A DNA stretch of 64,000 nt from Nucisporomicrobium flavum. GTDB lineage: Bacteria > Actinomycetota > Actinomycetes > Mycobacteriales > Micromonosporaceae. Under the pieces are notes generated by a model. That model had not been told where the DNA came from. It did not search any database and was given only the letters and a program-made list of their open reading frames with translations. The DNA lies in assembly GCF_016464385.1 (NCBI RefSeq), contig NZ_JADMLH010000027.1, positions 27,497 to 91,496 of the forward strand, written 5' to 3'. A program made the position numbers and the translations under genes. Each line of letters begins with the position of its first letter. Position 1 is the first letter of the stretch. Positions 47,992 through 57,350 of this stretch are shown here, one piece after another.

Positions 47992-50495
47992 CCGACCTCC
48001 CTGCCGAACAGGATGTTCAGGGTGGGCAGCACGAGCGCCGCCCGTTCGTGATCGAGCTCCACCGGCTGCTCGTCGCCGCGTCCCGTGCCGCCGGCGACCC
48101 GTTCGCCGATCGCCCGGCGCTCACCGGTGGCGAACGCCCCGAAGGTGCGGCGCAGCAACGGCAGCACGTCGTCGAAGGCGTCGGCCGGGATGTCGGCGAG
48201 CCACTCGTCGAGCAGCGCCAGCAGCGCGTCGTCGTGCACGAGCAGCAGCCCGCCGCCGGACAGGAACCCCTCCACCCACGCGGCGCCGTGCGCGGGCGGC
48301 GTACCGATCGTCAGCGGCAACCGCAGCCGCCGCCGCACCTCGGCGGCGTCGAGCCGGCCCGCGTCGAGCAGCAGCCGGGTCAGCCGGCCGGCGAGCAGCC
48401 CGTGCAGGTCGGCCCGGCCGGACACCGACGCCAGCGTGGTCAGCCAGCGTTCCCGCAGGTCATCGTCGTCGAGCAGGCCGACGGCCCGGTGCACCCCGTC
48501 GAGGTGGGTGCGCAGCTCCTTCGCGGCCTCGTCGGACAGCGAACCGGCCGCCGCGGGCAGGCCCGCGCACACCCGGGTGAGCAGGCCGGCGGCCACCGAT
48601 TCGAGACCCGCGACATCGGTACGGCGCACGTCGCCGTACCGCAGCGTCCTGGCGAGCGCGGGGATCGCTGCCATCAGATGGTTCAGGTCGGCGTCGAGCG
48701 CGGCCCGGGCGTCGAGCGCGGCGAGCACCGGCGGGAACGCGTCGGCCAGGTCGGCGAGCAGGCACACCTCGACGAGGGCGGTCACGTCCCCGAGCGTCTC
48801 GGCGTCCCGGGCGGCGTCGGTCACCTTCGTGGTCGCGGCCGCCGCCACGGTGGTGCCGTACATGCTGCCCTCGACCAACTGCACCGCGAAGTCGGGCAGC
48901 CACCGCAGCCTCCACTGCTCCCGGAACGTGCCGGTGCCGCGCCGCGCGGTGTCGGGCTCGCCCCACGGCACGCCGATCGCGCGCATCCGGTGCAGCAGCC
49001 GGCTGCGTGCCAGGTCGATGTCGCGGCGCAGGTCCAGCTCGAGGGACCGTTCCAGGGCCTCCGGCTTGAGGCGTACGGCCCGCTGCTGCGCGGCCAGGTC
49101 CTTGGCCAACGGTACGGCGGGCATGTCGTCCGGCACCGCGCCCAGCCGCTCCCCGACGACGAGCCGCCGCCCGATGAGCTCGGTGCGCAGCGGCTCCCCG
49201 TCGCACATCACCGCCTCGGCGGCCTCGGTGACCTCGGCGAGCCCGGCGAGCGGCCGCCCGCGCAGGGTGGCGAGCGCCTCGGCCAGCCGGGTCGCCTCGA
49301 TGACGTGCGCGGAGGAGGTCGGCACCCCCTCCGCCCGCAGCACCCCCGCGGCGTCCACCAGCCACCGCGGCACCACGTCGGACGCGTTGGCGAACAGGTG
49401 GTGGTACCAGCCCGGCGAGCGCACCCCGGCCCCGTACCCGGACCACGAGGCGAGCCGCCCGTACGTCCACGGCACCCAGGTGAACGCCACCTTGGTCTTC
49501 TTCCGCCCCTTGAGCAGCGCAGCATCGTCCTTGACCGGCACCTTGCGAGCCAGCGCGGGCACATGCCAGGCACCGCACACGACGGCGATGTTCTCGTGCG
49601 TACGCCGGACCTCCCGCAGCACGGTCCGCATGTACGCCTCGCGCACCAGGTCCTCAGGCTCCTCAGGCGACGACTCCCGGATCGCGGTCATCGCCTCAGC
49701 GATCGCCTCGAACGCCGGCATGCCCCGGTGCTCGACGACGTCCTCCCACCACCGCTCCGGATCGTCGTACCCGGCGGCGCGAGCCAGCTCGCCGATCGGA
49801 TCAACGGGCCGCACCCGGCCCGGTGCCCGCTCGGCAACGGCATCCGGACCATCCGAAGTGGACGGCAGCTCGGCCGGCGATTCCGGCAGCCCGGCGCCCG
49901 GCAATCCCGCGCCCGGCGCTTCGTCGGCCCGCGGTTCCGGCAGCTGAGCGTCCGGCGACCCGGCGCCCGGTAGTTCGGCGGCCGGTGGTCCGGCGGCGGG
50001 CGGGGTGTCCGGGGTGCGGGCGTCGGTGAGCCGGTACGCGTACGGCAGGTCGAAGAACCGGACCGGGACGCCGTTCGTCACCGCCCACCGGATCGCCTGC
50101 CATTCCGGGGAGAACACGGCGAACGGCCAGAACGCCGAGCGCCGCGGGTCGTCCGCCGCGTAGCCGAGCAGAGCCACCGGTGGCTGCAGGCCCTCGTCGG
50201 CGACCCAGCGCACCAGGTCGTCGGCCTCCGGCGGCCCTTCGACGAGCAGGATCGACGGGCGCTGCCGTTCCAGCTCGGCCACCACGGCGCGGGCGGACCC
50301 GGGGCCGTGGTGCCGGATCCCGTAGAGCCGCTCGCCGGTCACGGGCCGCGCGCCAGGTGGCGACGCGGGCCGTTCACCGGTTTCGGGCCGCGCGCCGGCC
50401 GGCGACGCGGGCCGCTCGCCGGTCCCGGGCCGCCCGCTCGCCGGGGACGCGGGCGACGGGGACGCAGGAGACGGGGGTGTGGACGTCTCAGGCAT
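47988..50495 (-). CDS. DUF5682-family protein
   Basis: The protein has up to 835 residues. The conserved part begins LYGIRHHGPGSARAVVAEL and contains ILLVEGPPEADDLVRW and VVCGAWHVPAL, reminiscent of TraB/ChaN-type metal folds. A low-complexity linker (about 180-250) separates the first two blocks; the C-terminal half is helical. The first 52 residues come from a 42-bp tandem repeat (50343-50468), so GTG 50342 is an alternative start, although the 8-nt overlap with the MoxR gene supports ATG 50495. DUF5682 proteins are known only from MoxR/vWA/SWIM clusters; the role is unknown. Confidence 0.82.
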   Translation of the reverse strand: MPETSTPPSPASPSPASPASGRPGTGERPASPAGARPETGERPASPPGARPVTGERLYGIRHHGPGSARAVVAELERQRPSILLVEGPPEADDLVRWVADEGLQPPVALLGYAADDPRRSAFWPFAVFSPEWQAIRWAVTNGVPVRFFDLPYAYRLTDARTPDTPPAAGPPAAELPGAGSPDAQLPEPRADEAPGAGLPGAGLPESPAELPSTSDGPDAVAERAPGRVRPVDPIGELARAAGYDDPERWWEDVVEHRGMPAFEAIAEAMTAIRESSPEEPEDLVREAYMRTVLREVRRTHENIAVVCGAWHVPALARKVPVKDDAALLKGRKKTKVAFTWVPWTYGRLASWSGYGAGVRSPGWYHHLFANASDVVPRWLVDAAGVLRAEGVPTSSAHVIEATRLAEALATLRGRPLAGLAEVTEAAEAVMCDGEPLRTELIGRRLVVGERLGAVPDDMPAVPLAKDLAAQQRAVRLKPEALERSLELDLRRDIDLARSRLLHRMRAIGVPWGEPDTARRGTGTFREQWRLRWLPDFAVQLVEGSMYGTTVAAAATTKVTDAARDAETLGDVTALVEVCLLADLADAFPPVLAALDARAALDADLNHLMAAIPALARTLRYGDVRRTDVAGLESVAAGLLTRVCAGLPAAAGSLSDEAAKELRTHLDGVHRAVGLLDDDDLRERWLTTLASVSGRADLHGLLAGRLTRLLLDAGRLDAAEVRRRLRLPLTIGTPPAHGAAWVEGFLSGGGLLLVHDDALLALLDEWLADIPADAFDDVLPLLRRTFGAFATGERRAIGERVAGGTGRGDEQPVELDHERAALVLPTLNILFGREVG
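50343..50468. repeat. 42-bp tandem repeat at the start of the DUF5682 gene
   Basis: Copies beginning GGGCCGCGCGCC or GGGCCGCCCGC start at 50343, 50385 and 50427. Each encodes 14 residues of the form GxRPxTGERPASPx on the minus strand. The third copy is diverged. Confidence 0.75.
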
Positions 50496-51618
50496 CGCGG
50501 GCCGCGCGGTAGAAGTCGCGCCAGTCGGTGCGTTCGCGGACCACCGTTTCGAGGTATTCGCGCCACACCACGCTGTCCGACACCGGGTCCTTGACCACCG
50601 CGCCGACGATGCCCGCGGCGACGTCGCCCGGCTGCAGGTTGCCGTCGCCGAAGTGGGCGGCCAGCGCCAGCCCGTTGGTGATGACGGAGATGGCCTCGGC
50701 GGTGGAGAGCGTGCCCGTCGGGGACTTGAGCTTGGTGCGGCCGTCCTCGGTCATGCCGCTGCGCAGCTCGCGGAAGACCGTCACCACGCGGCGGATCTCC
50801 TCCAGCGCGGCGGGCACCTCCGGCAGGTCGAGCGAGCGGCCCATCTGGGCGACGCGCCGCGCCACGATCTCGACCTCGTCATCGGCCGAGGCGGGCACCG
50901 GCAGCACGACCGTGTTGAAGCGGCGGCGCAGCGCGCTGGACAGCTCGTTGACGCCGCGGTCGCGGTCGTTGGCGGTGGCGATGAGGTTGAAGCCGCGCTG
51001 AGCCTGGATCTCGGTGTTGAGCTCCGGGACCGGCAGCGTCTTCTCCGACAGGATCGTGATGAGCGCGTCCTGCACGTCGGACGGGATGCGGGTGAGCTCT
51101 TCGAGGCGGGCGATCGCGCCGGTCTGCATGGCGCGCATGACCGGGCTGGGCGTCAGGGCGGCCTCGGACGGGCCTTCGGCGAGCAGGCGGGCGTAGTTCC
51201 ACCCGTACCGGATGGCCTCCTCGGCCGTGCCCGCCGTGCCCTGCACCAGCAGGGTCGAATCTCCGCTGATGGCCGCGGCGAGGTGCTCGGACACCCAGGT
51301 CTTGGCCGTGCCGGGGACGCCGAGCAGCAGCAGCGCGCGGTCGGTGACCAGGGTGGAGACCGCCACCTCCATGAGCCGGCGCGGGCCCACGTACTTCGGG
51401 GTGATCTTCGCGCCGTCGCCGAGCAGGTATGTCACGACCGCCTGCGGGGACAGCCGCCAGCCCGGCGGGCGCGGCCGCTCGTCTGTGGCGGCGAGCAGGG
51501 CCAGCTCGTCGGCGTACTGGTCCTCGGCGTGCGGGCGCAGAGCCGTCGAGCCGTGCTTGCCGGACACGTCCTCCGCGGCGGGGGCCTGCGGGAGGTGCTG
51601 TTCGGTGCGGTCGGTCAC
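50488..51618 (-). CDS. MoxR-type AAA+ ATPase
   Basis: The 376-residue protein has Walker A LLGVPGTAKTWVSEHLA, a Walker B-like IARLEELTRIPSDVQDALI, sensor 1 FNLIATANDRDRGVNELSSALRRRF and an Arg-rich finger. It lies between the SWIM gene and the DUF5682 gene, overlapping both by 4 and 8 nt. AGGAG precedes the GTG at 51618. MoxR ATPases remodel or assemble target proteins with a vWA partner, here the protein at 46816. Confidence 0.93.
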   Translation of the reverse strand: MTDRTEQHLPQAPAAEDVSGKHGSTALRPHAEDQYADELALLAATDERPRPPGWRLSPQAVVTYLLGDGAKITPKYVGPRRLMEVAVSTLVTDRALLLLGVPGTAKTWVSEHLAAAISGDSTLLVQGTAGTAEEAIRYGWNYARLLAEGPSEAALTPSPVMRAMQTGAIARLEELTRIPSDVQDALITILSEKTLPVPELNTEIQAQRGFNLIATANDRDRGVNELSSALRRRFNTVVLPVPASADDEVEIVARRVAQMGRSLDLPEVPAALEEIRRVVTVFRELRSGMTEDGRTKLKSPTGTLSTAEAISVITNGLALAAHFGDGNLQPGDVAAGIVGAVVKDPVSDSVVWREYLETVVRERTDWRDFYRAARDA

Positions 51619-54488
51619 TGGAACTCCTGGAGCATCTCGTGGCGGAAGGTGAGGATGCGGGCCAGCTCGGCCACCGGCCGCACCCGCGAGGGGTCGGCGG
51701 AGTCCTGGTCGAGCTGGGCTGCGAGCGTGGCGACGTGTCTCGCGTACGCGGGCGGCATGGCGAGCGCGGCGGCCCGGCACAGCTCGGCGAGCTGCCAGCT
51801 GTGCCGGTCGGTACGGGCACGGTGCGCGATGGTCTCGACGACGGCGACGGCGAGCTCGTCGGGCCACACGCCGGGATGCACGGCGAGCAGCCGATGGGCG
51901 AGGTGGTCCTCCCGGCGCAGGAAGTCGGCCGCGATCCGGGCGAGGTCGGCCGGGGGCAGCAGCAGGTGCAGGTCCCACCGCACCGCCTCGCGCAGCCCGG
52001 CGGTGTCCTCGCGGGCGTCGTTGCGCACGAGCGCCGCGGCCCACGCCGAGTCGCCCTGCGCGATCGCCGCCTTGGCCCAGCCGTGCAGCAGCGGCGTCTC
52101 CCAGTCGTTGCCCCGGGCGAGCTCCACGACGGCCCGGGCGTCCCGGCCGAAGGCCTCGGTCCAGGTGGACAGCGGCGTGCCCGCGAGGACCTCCTCCAGC
52201 AGCCACGCCTGCACGCCGGTGCCCCGGGCGGGCTGCGCGGCCACCCCGTCGCGGCGCAGCTCGGCGGTCAGCTCGGCAGGTGGTGTGACGACGAGCCGGT
52301 CGCGGCCGAACGTCCGGCGCTCGAGCCCGACGGCTGCCAGGGCCCGCTCGGTCATCCGGCGTCCCAGAGCCGACCCGGGCAGGCGTTGCAGCAGGTCCAG
52401 GGCGGCCTCGCGGACCTCCTTGCGGCGGTCGTCCAGCACGCCGTCGAGGAACTCGTCGTCGGCCGGGGAGAGCTCGGTGCGCAACGCTCCGACGAACCGT
52501 GCACGATCCTCCGGCGCCTCCGTGCGCCAGGTGCTGCGCAGCAGGGCGAGCCCGGCGGCAGGGTCGGCGCCGCGTAGCCGCGTGAGGTGGGCCAGCCGTT
52601 CCCCGCCCGTACCCGTCTCCCAGATCGTCGGGTCCTCCGCGGCGGGCGTGCCCGGCGCCTCGTCGCGCAACCATCGCCAGTCGGGCCGCATGGCGGCCAG
52701 CCAGGAGCCGCGCTGACCGGCCACCCGGCCGATCGCCGGCCGGATCACGGTGTTGCGGCGCCCGGCGTCGAGCAGGGCCGGCAGCGACTCCGGTGGCACG
52801 TGCCCGCGGTGCGCGGCGGCCGCGGTGAGCCATTGGGCGAGCAGCTCCTGGACCTGCTGGGTGCCACCGGGCGCTCCGCCGTCGGTGAGCAGCCGCAGCA
52901 ACCGCGCGCCCGCCGCGGCCGGCAACGGCCGGTCGGTCTCGCCGGGGGAGGGCTCGACGGCGGGGCGCCCGGTGGCGGGGGTGGTGCCCGCCCGGCGGTA
53001 GACGAGCGCGGTGGCGGCCGCCTCCAGCAGGGAACTCCCGGCTCCGACGGTCAGCGGTTGGTCGCCGACGACCACTGTGGACGACGTCCACGGGCGTCGT
53101 GCCGTGCCGACCAGCGCGGTCGCCAGCAGGTCGGGTGGCAGCTCGGGTGCCCGGGGCGCGCTGCCGTCGAAGACGCCGGGCGCGGCCGGGACGAACCGCC
53201 CGTCGATCCAGGCCGCGAGCGGCCGCAGCCCGGCCGGTGTCCATTCCGCGGCGACCGTCGCGGGTGCGCCACCGGCGGCGGCCAGCAGCCACCACGGCTC
53301 GCGGTGACCGGCGGCGAGCGGAAGGGACTCGCCCGCCGCATCGGTCAGGTGCCCGTCCGCGCTGGGTGCGACGCCGGCGAGCAGCATGGGTACGTCATAG
53401 CGCCAAGGCTCGGCGGCGAGCACGGCAGTCCACCGGCTCAGCGCCTCCCGGAGGCTCGTCGCGCCGAGCGGGGCGGCCATCGGGCGCGGCGCGGTCTGCC
53501 GGTCCTTGAGAAGCGCGCGCAGCGGTGCGGCGCCGGGGTAGAAGCACAGGTCCGCGTCGAAGGACGTGCCGGGCACCAGATCGGCCGCGAGGGTCTGCCC
53601 GGGCGCGGCGAACGACAGGTGCAGCGCGAATCGCCCGCTGTCGACGCCCAGCAACCAGGTGCGGCGGGTGGTGATCGTGCCGTCGTCGCTGTCGGTCCGG
53701 CCGAGCACCTGCCAATGGTCGTGCACGGCCGGCGTGGCGAGCACGTCCTCGGTGGCGACGGGGAAACCGATCCTCGCCCGCACGGTGGCCGCCAGCTCGG
53801 GCGGGAGCGTGCCGAGGCGGTCGTAGCCGGCGACCAGCAGCCGCAGCATCGCGAGGTCGCCGAGGAGCCGGTCGGCCCATGACGGCCCGATGCCGGCCAC
53901 GCTGCCCAGCCGGCGCACCGCGGAGGCGGCCGCCGGGGCCTGGGCGTCGACGAGGCGGGCGGCCATCGTGTCGAACGGCCGGTGACCGGCCTGCTCGGCG
54001 GCCGCCAGCCCCTGCTGCACCTGGTCGTCGAGCCACCGGCTGAGCTCGGCCATGCCGGCCGCGACCCGGTCCTCCCGCTGCCGGACCCGCTTCTCGGCGG
54101 CGGCCGGGTCGACCGGCCCGGCGGCCTTCGGCGCGGCCGCCTTGGCCGCCCGCGCGGCCCGCCCGGCCTGCCATTCCGCGACGAACGCGGGCGGTGGCGT
54201 GGCGGGGTCGACGGCGCCGCCCTCGGCCCACATCAGCAGCAGGCCGAGCGCGTGCTTGCAGGGGAACTTCCGGCTCGGGCAGGAGCACTTGTACGCCGGG
54301 CCGGAAAGATCCACGCACACCTGGTAGGGATTCTTGCCACTGCCCTTGCACAGCCCCCACAGCACGTCGTCGAGGAGGCCGCACTCCTGCCACTTCCCGG
54401 GGGTGCTGACGCCGCGCGCGCCCTTCAGCGACCCGGCGTCGGGGGCGACGGCGGTGACCTGGGCTGCGGACCATCGTTCAACGGACAC
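51615..54488 (-). CDS. SWIM zinc-finger protein with long helical C-terminus
   Basis: The 957-residue protein has an N-terminal SWIM finger, CSCPSRKFPCKHALGLLL (C-x-C...C-x-H), at about residues 65-85. A second region (about 165-230) resembles DUF5691/WGR-associated segments, and the rest is long, mostly helical and without a family I can name. SWIM fingers bind DNA or protein. TACAGT lies 6 nt before the GTG at 54488, giving a leaderless start that fits the first gene of the operon; an upstream frame start at 54584 is less likely. It is the largest member of the MoxR system. Confidence 0.85.
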   Translation of the reverse strand: MSVERWSAAQVTAVAPDAGSLKGARGVSTPGKWQECGLLDDVLWGLCKGSGKNPYQVCVDLSGPAYKCSCPSRKFPCKHALGLLLMWAEGGAVDPATPPPAFVAEWQAGRAARAAKAAAPKAAGPVDPAAAEKRVRQREDRVAAGMAELSRWLDDQVQQGLAAAEQAGHRPFDTMAARLVDAQAPAAASAVRRLGSVAGIGPSWADRLLGDLAMLRLLVAGYDRLGTLPPELAATVRARIGFPVATEDVLATPAVHDHWQVLGRTDSDDGTITTRRTWLLGVDSGRFALHLSFAAPGQTLAADLVPGTSFDADLCFYPGAAPLRALLKDRQTAPRPMAAPLGATSLREALSRWTAVLAAEPWRYDVPMLLAGVAPSADGHLTDAAGESLPLAAGHREPWWLLAAAGGAPATVAAEWTPAGLRPLAAWIDGRFVPAAPGVFDGSAPRAPELPPDLLATALVGTARRPWTSSTVVVGDQPLTVGAGSSLLEAAATALVYRRAGTTPATGRPAVEPSPGETDRPLPAAAGARLLRLLTDGGAPGGTQQVQELLAQWLTAAAAHRGHVPPESLPALLDAGRRNTVIRPAIGRVAGQRGSWLAAMRPDWRWLRDEAPGTPAAEDPTIWETGTGGERLAHLTRLRGADPAAGLALLRSTWRTEAPEDRARFVGALRTELSPADDEFLDGVLDDRRKEVREAALDLLQRLPGSALGRRMTERALAAVGLERRTFGRDRLVVTPPAELTAELRRDGVAAQPARGTGVQAWLLEEVLAGTPLSTWTEAFGRDARAVVELARGNDWETPLLHGWAKAAIAQGDSAWAAALVRNDAREDTAGLREAVRWDLHLLLPPADLARIAADFLRREDHLAHRLLAVHPGVWPDELAVAVVETIAHRARTDRHSWQLAELCRAAALAMPPAYARHVATLAAQLDQDSADPSRVRPVAELARILTFRHEMLQEFQ

Positions 54489-54684
54489 CGGAGCACTGTA
54501 GAAGCCGGGTACGACGTTTTCCGCCGGACGGGTGACGGCCCAGGTCACAAGCCCGAAACGGGGTGACCGGCGGGTCGGTCGCATAGGCTGGCGGCGGGGC
54601 GGAGGACACCGGCGGCCGGCGCGGGCCGATCAAGGTCATCTCGGCGGCCCGGCATGCCGTCCGGCTCCCGACGGAGGACGAGGG

Positions 54685-55329
54685 ATGAAGGTCATCATCT
54701 TCGGCGCGACCGGCATGGTGGGCCAGGGCGCGCTGCGCGAGAGCCTGCTGGCGCGGGACGTGGAGCAGGTGCTCGCAGTGGTGCGCCGGCCGACCGGCGT
54801 ACGCCACCCCAAGCTCACCGAGGTGACGCTGCGGGACTTCGCCGACCTCACCCCGATCGAGGACCGGCTCGACGGGTACGACGCCTGCTTCTACTGCCTC
54901 GGCGTCTCCTCCGTGGGCGTGGACGAGGCGGCGTACACGCGGGTCTCGTACGACTATCCGGTTGCGGCGGCCCGCACGCTCGCGAAGCTCAACCCGGAGC
55001 TGACCTTCGTCTACGTCTCGGGCGCGGGCACCGATGTGGACGGACGGGCGATGTGGGCCCGGGTGAAGGGCCGCACCGAGCTGGAGGTCATCAAGCTCTT
55101 CCCGCACGGGTACGGCTTCCGCCCCGGCTTCATCCAGCCCACGTACGGCGCGACCTCGAAGACCCGCCTCTACCGCACGATCTATGCGGCCGTCGCGCCG
55201 CTCACGCCCCTGCTGGTCCGCTACCTGCCGCGGTACGCGACGACCACCGACCGGCTCGGGCAGGCGATGCTGCGCGCGGCGCGCACGGGCTTCCCGACGC
55301 GGATCGTGGAGAACGCCGACCTCCGCTGA
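54685..55329 (+). CDS. NAD(P)-binding epimerase-like protein
   Basis: The 214-residue short Rossmann protein has VIIFGATGMVGQGALRESL, CFYCLGVSSVGVDEAAY and VYVSGAGTDVDGRAMWARVKGRTE, in the style of NmrA/oxidoreductase HTATIP2-like proteins. Y-x3-K is not obvious. GGAGGACGAGGG precedes the ATG at 54685. It is divergent from the SWIM operon. Function unknown; a cofactor-binding or quinone-reducing role is plausible. Confidence 0.85.
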   Translation: MKVIIFGATGMVGQGALRESLLARDVEQVLAVVRRPTGVRHPKLTEVTLRDFADLTPIEDRLDGYDACFYCLGVSSVGVDEAAYTRVSYDYPVAAARTLAKLNPELTFVYVSGAGTDVDGRAMWARVKGRTELEVIKLFPHGYGFRPGFIQPTYGATSKTRLYRTIYAAVAPLTPLLVRYLPRYATTTDRLGQAMLRAARTGFPTRIVENADLR

Positions 55330-55367
55330 CCCCTCCCGCCACCGCGTCGGAAGGCGTGGAAGGCGAT

Positions 55368-56372
55368 TCAGGAAGCGCCGTGCCCCTCCGGCACGACCTC
55401 TTCCGGCTTCGGTGGCGGGGGCGGAGTGCCGTCCCCGAACGGCCGCCCGCCGAGCTTCTCCCGCCCGTGCTCGCTCAGCCAGTTCCCCAGCTCCGGCCCG
55501 GCCGGCACGATCCCCGTCGGGTTGATGTCGCGATGGACCTCGTAGTAGTGCCGCTTGATGTGCACGAAATCGATCGTGTCGCCGAAGCCGGGCGTCTGGA
55601 AAAGGTCCCGGGCGTACGCCCACAGCACCGGCATCTCCGTCAGCTTGCTGCGGTTGCACTTGAAATGGCCGTGGTACACGGGATCGAAGCGCACCAGGGT
55701 CGTGAACAGCCGCACGTCCGCCTCGGTGATCGTGTCGCCGACCAGGTAGCGCTGGGCCGACAGCAGGCCGGAGAGCTGGTCGAGCCGGTCGAAGAGGCGG
55801 TGGTACGCCTTCTCGTACGCCTCCTGGGAACCCGCGAACCCGGCCCGGTAGACGCCGTTGTTGACGTCGGCGAAGACGTACTTGTTGATGGCGTCGATGT
55901 CGTTGCGCAGTTCCGGCGGGTAGAGCTCCGGCGCACCCTCACGGTGGTGGTCCGCCCATTCCATCGACAGGTCGAGGGTGATCTGGGCGAAGTCGTTGGT
56001 GACCACTTTGCCGCTCGGCACGTCCACGATCGCCGGCACGGTGATGCCTTTGTCGTAGTCCGGGTAGCGCTTGAAGAACGCCTCCTGGAGCCGTTCGATG
56101 CCGAGCACGGGATCGCGGCCGTCGGGGTCCAGATCGAACGTCCAGCTGCGTTCGTCGTGCGTCGGGCCGGCGATCCCCATCGACAGCACGTCCTCGAGGC
56201 CGAGCAGCCGGCGCACGATGATCGCGCGGTTGGCCCAGGGGCAGGCGCGGCTCACCACCAGCCGGTATCGCCCCGGTTCGACCGGGTAGCCGTCACGACC
56301 GTCGGCGGTGACGCGGGTGGCGATGTAGCGCTGGTCGCGGCTGAACTCACCGGTGGTGGAGACGTAGGCCAT
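55368..56372 (-). CDS. Xi-class glutathionyl-hydroquinone reductase-like enzyme
   Basis: The 334-residue protein has the S-glutathionyl-(chloro)hydroquinone reductase motif SRACPWANRAIIVRRLLGL with the catalytic Cys, TVPAIVDVPSGKVVTNDFAQI and the GST C-terminal domain segment TEADVRLFTTLVRFDPVY. Actinomycetes use mycothiol rather than glutathione, so the thiol partner is probably mycothiol. It ends in a Pro-rich tail (PPPPPKPEEV). It converges on the epimerase-like gene. Confidence 0.9.
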   Translation of the reverse strand: MAYVSTTGEFSRDQRYIATRVTADGRDGYPVEPGRYRLVVSRACPWANRAIIVRRLLGLEDVLSMGIAGPTHDERSWTFDLDPDGRDPVLGIERLQEAFFKRYPDYDKGITVPAIVDVPSGKVVTNDFAQITLDLSMEWADHHREGAPELYPPELRNDIDAINKYVFADVNNGVYRAGFAGSQEAYEKAYHRLFDRLDQLSGLLSAQRYLVGDTITEADVRLFTTLVRFDPVYHGHFKCNRSKLTEMPVLWAYARDLFQTPGFGDTIDFVHIKRHYYEVHRDINPTGIVPAGPELGNWLSEHGREKLGGRPFGDGTPPPPPKPEEVVPEGHGAS

Positions 56373-56543
56373 GGTGTCATCTTCCCCGTACCGGGCGATT
56401 TGAAAAGGAAAATGTCGTAGCGGGGTGGGTAGTGCAGACCGTCGCTCACGCCGAGGCCGGGTGCGAAGAGCCAGTCGCCCGGGGGCTCCTGAACGGCTCT
56501 CCGCACCCTGCAGCCTGCGTGAGTGGTCACTCCCGGGACCGGA

Positions 56544-57179
56544 TCAGTCGCGGGCGCCGGTCAGGTGCGGGCGCAGCGCGAGGATGAGACCGAGGGCGAC
56601 GTACCCGATCAGCAGGTGCCCGGTCCCGACGAAGCGGCCGGCCGTCACGCCGAGGATGCCCATCGCGGGCACCGTCACGACCGCCCAGCTCTCCGCCACC
56701 AGCGGCCAGACCCGGGCGAGGCCCGACCAGCGGCCGGCGAAGGCGATCTTCACGCCGATGATGAACATGCCGAGCATGGACAGCGGCCAGAACGCGTCCA
56801 GCACGGCGAGCCAGGCGTCGTCGCGGAACGCCGGTACGAACCCGTGGGCGACGGTCCAGAGGGTGGCGAGGGTGAGCAGCGCGTACTCGACCCGGAGCAT
56901 GCCGCGGGCCACCCGGGACGTACCCGTGGCCGCCGTCCGCAGCTGGAGCGTGACCAGCGCGAACAGCGAGGCCTGGAAGGGCAGCGCGCCCAGGTCGGTG
57001 ACCGTGATGCTGAGGTTGTCGGTGGCCTGCGGGTTGAAGGCGGCCATCGTGGCGGCCCAGACCAGCGCGCCGCCGGCGACGGCGAACCCGGTCCGGCGGG
57101 CCTGCCCGGCGGTCGCGGCGGCCGGCGCCGGGGCGGCGGCGTCGGTACGGGCCGGGGCCGGCGTGGTGGTGATGCTCAT
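56544..57179 (-). CDS. Membrane protein with several transmembrane helices
   Basis: The 211-residue protein begins with an Ala/Pro-rich cytosolic tail (about 1-28) and has six predicted membrane helices, including FAVAGGALVWAATMAAF and LLIGYVALGLILALRP. CAGGGAGAA precedes the ATG at 57179. The family is unknown to me. It is divergent from the third two-component system and shares its operator region (57285-57349), so it may be its target. The 171 nt downstream of it (56373-56543) hold no convincing gene. Confidence 0.78.
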   Translation of the reverse strand: MSITTTPAPARTDAAAPAPAAATAGQARRTGFAVAGGALVWAATMAAFNPQATDNLSITVTDLGALPFQASLFALVTLQLRTAATGTSRVARGMLRVEYALLTLATLWTVAHGFVPAFRDDAWLAVLDAFWPLSMLGMFIIGVKIAFAGRWSGLARVWPLVAESWAVVTVPAMGILGVTAGRFVGTGHLLIGYVALGLILALRPHLTGARD

Positions 57180-57284
57180 GTCGTTCTCCCTGCGGAAGTG
57201 GTGTTCGTCGGTGACGGGGAGAACTCTTCCGGGGACGCGTCCCGGGCCGGCAGGGCCGCGCGCCCCCGCCGCCGTCCCGAAGGA

Positions 57285-57349
57285 TGTCCCGGGAGATCCG
57301 GGACACCGGTCCTCGGGCCCACGGGACACCTGCGCTGCGACGATGTCCC
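57285..57349. promoter_or_regulatory. Four-half-site operator between divergent membrane protein and kinase
   Basis: TGTCCCGG-GAGAT-CCGGGACA (57285-57305) is a perfect 8-bp inverted repeat. A second pair, GGGACA (57323-57328) and TGTCCC (57344-57349), lies just downstream in the opposite arrangement. The last half-site ends 2 nt before the GTG start of the kinase. Binding by the response regulator encoded downstream is inferred. Confidence 0.65.
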
Positions 57350-57350
57350 G

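Noticed and set aside
56373..56543. Small minus-strand frame between the membrane protein and the hydroquinone reductase
   Set aside because: It overlaps the reductase gene and has no ribosome site or conserved features.
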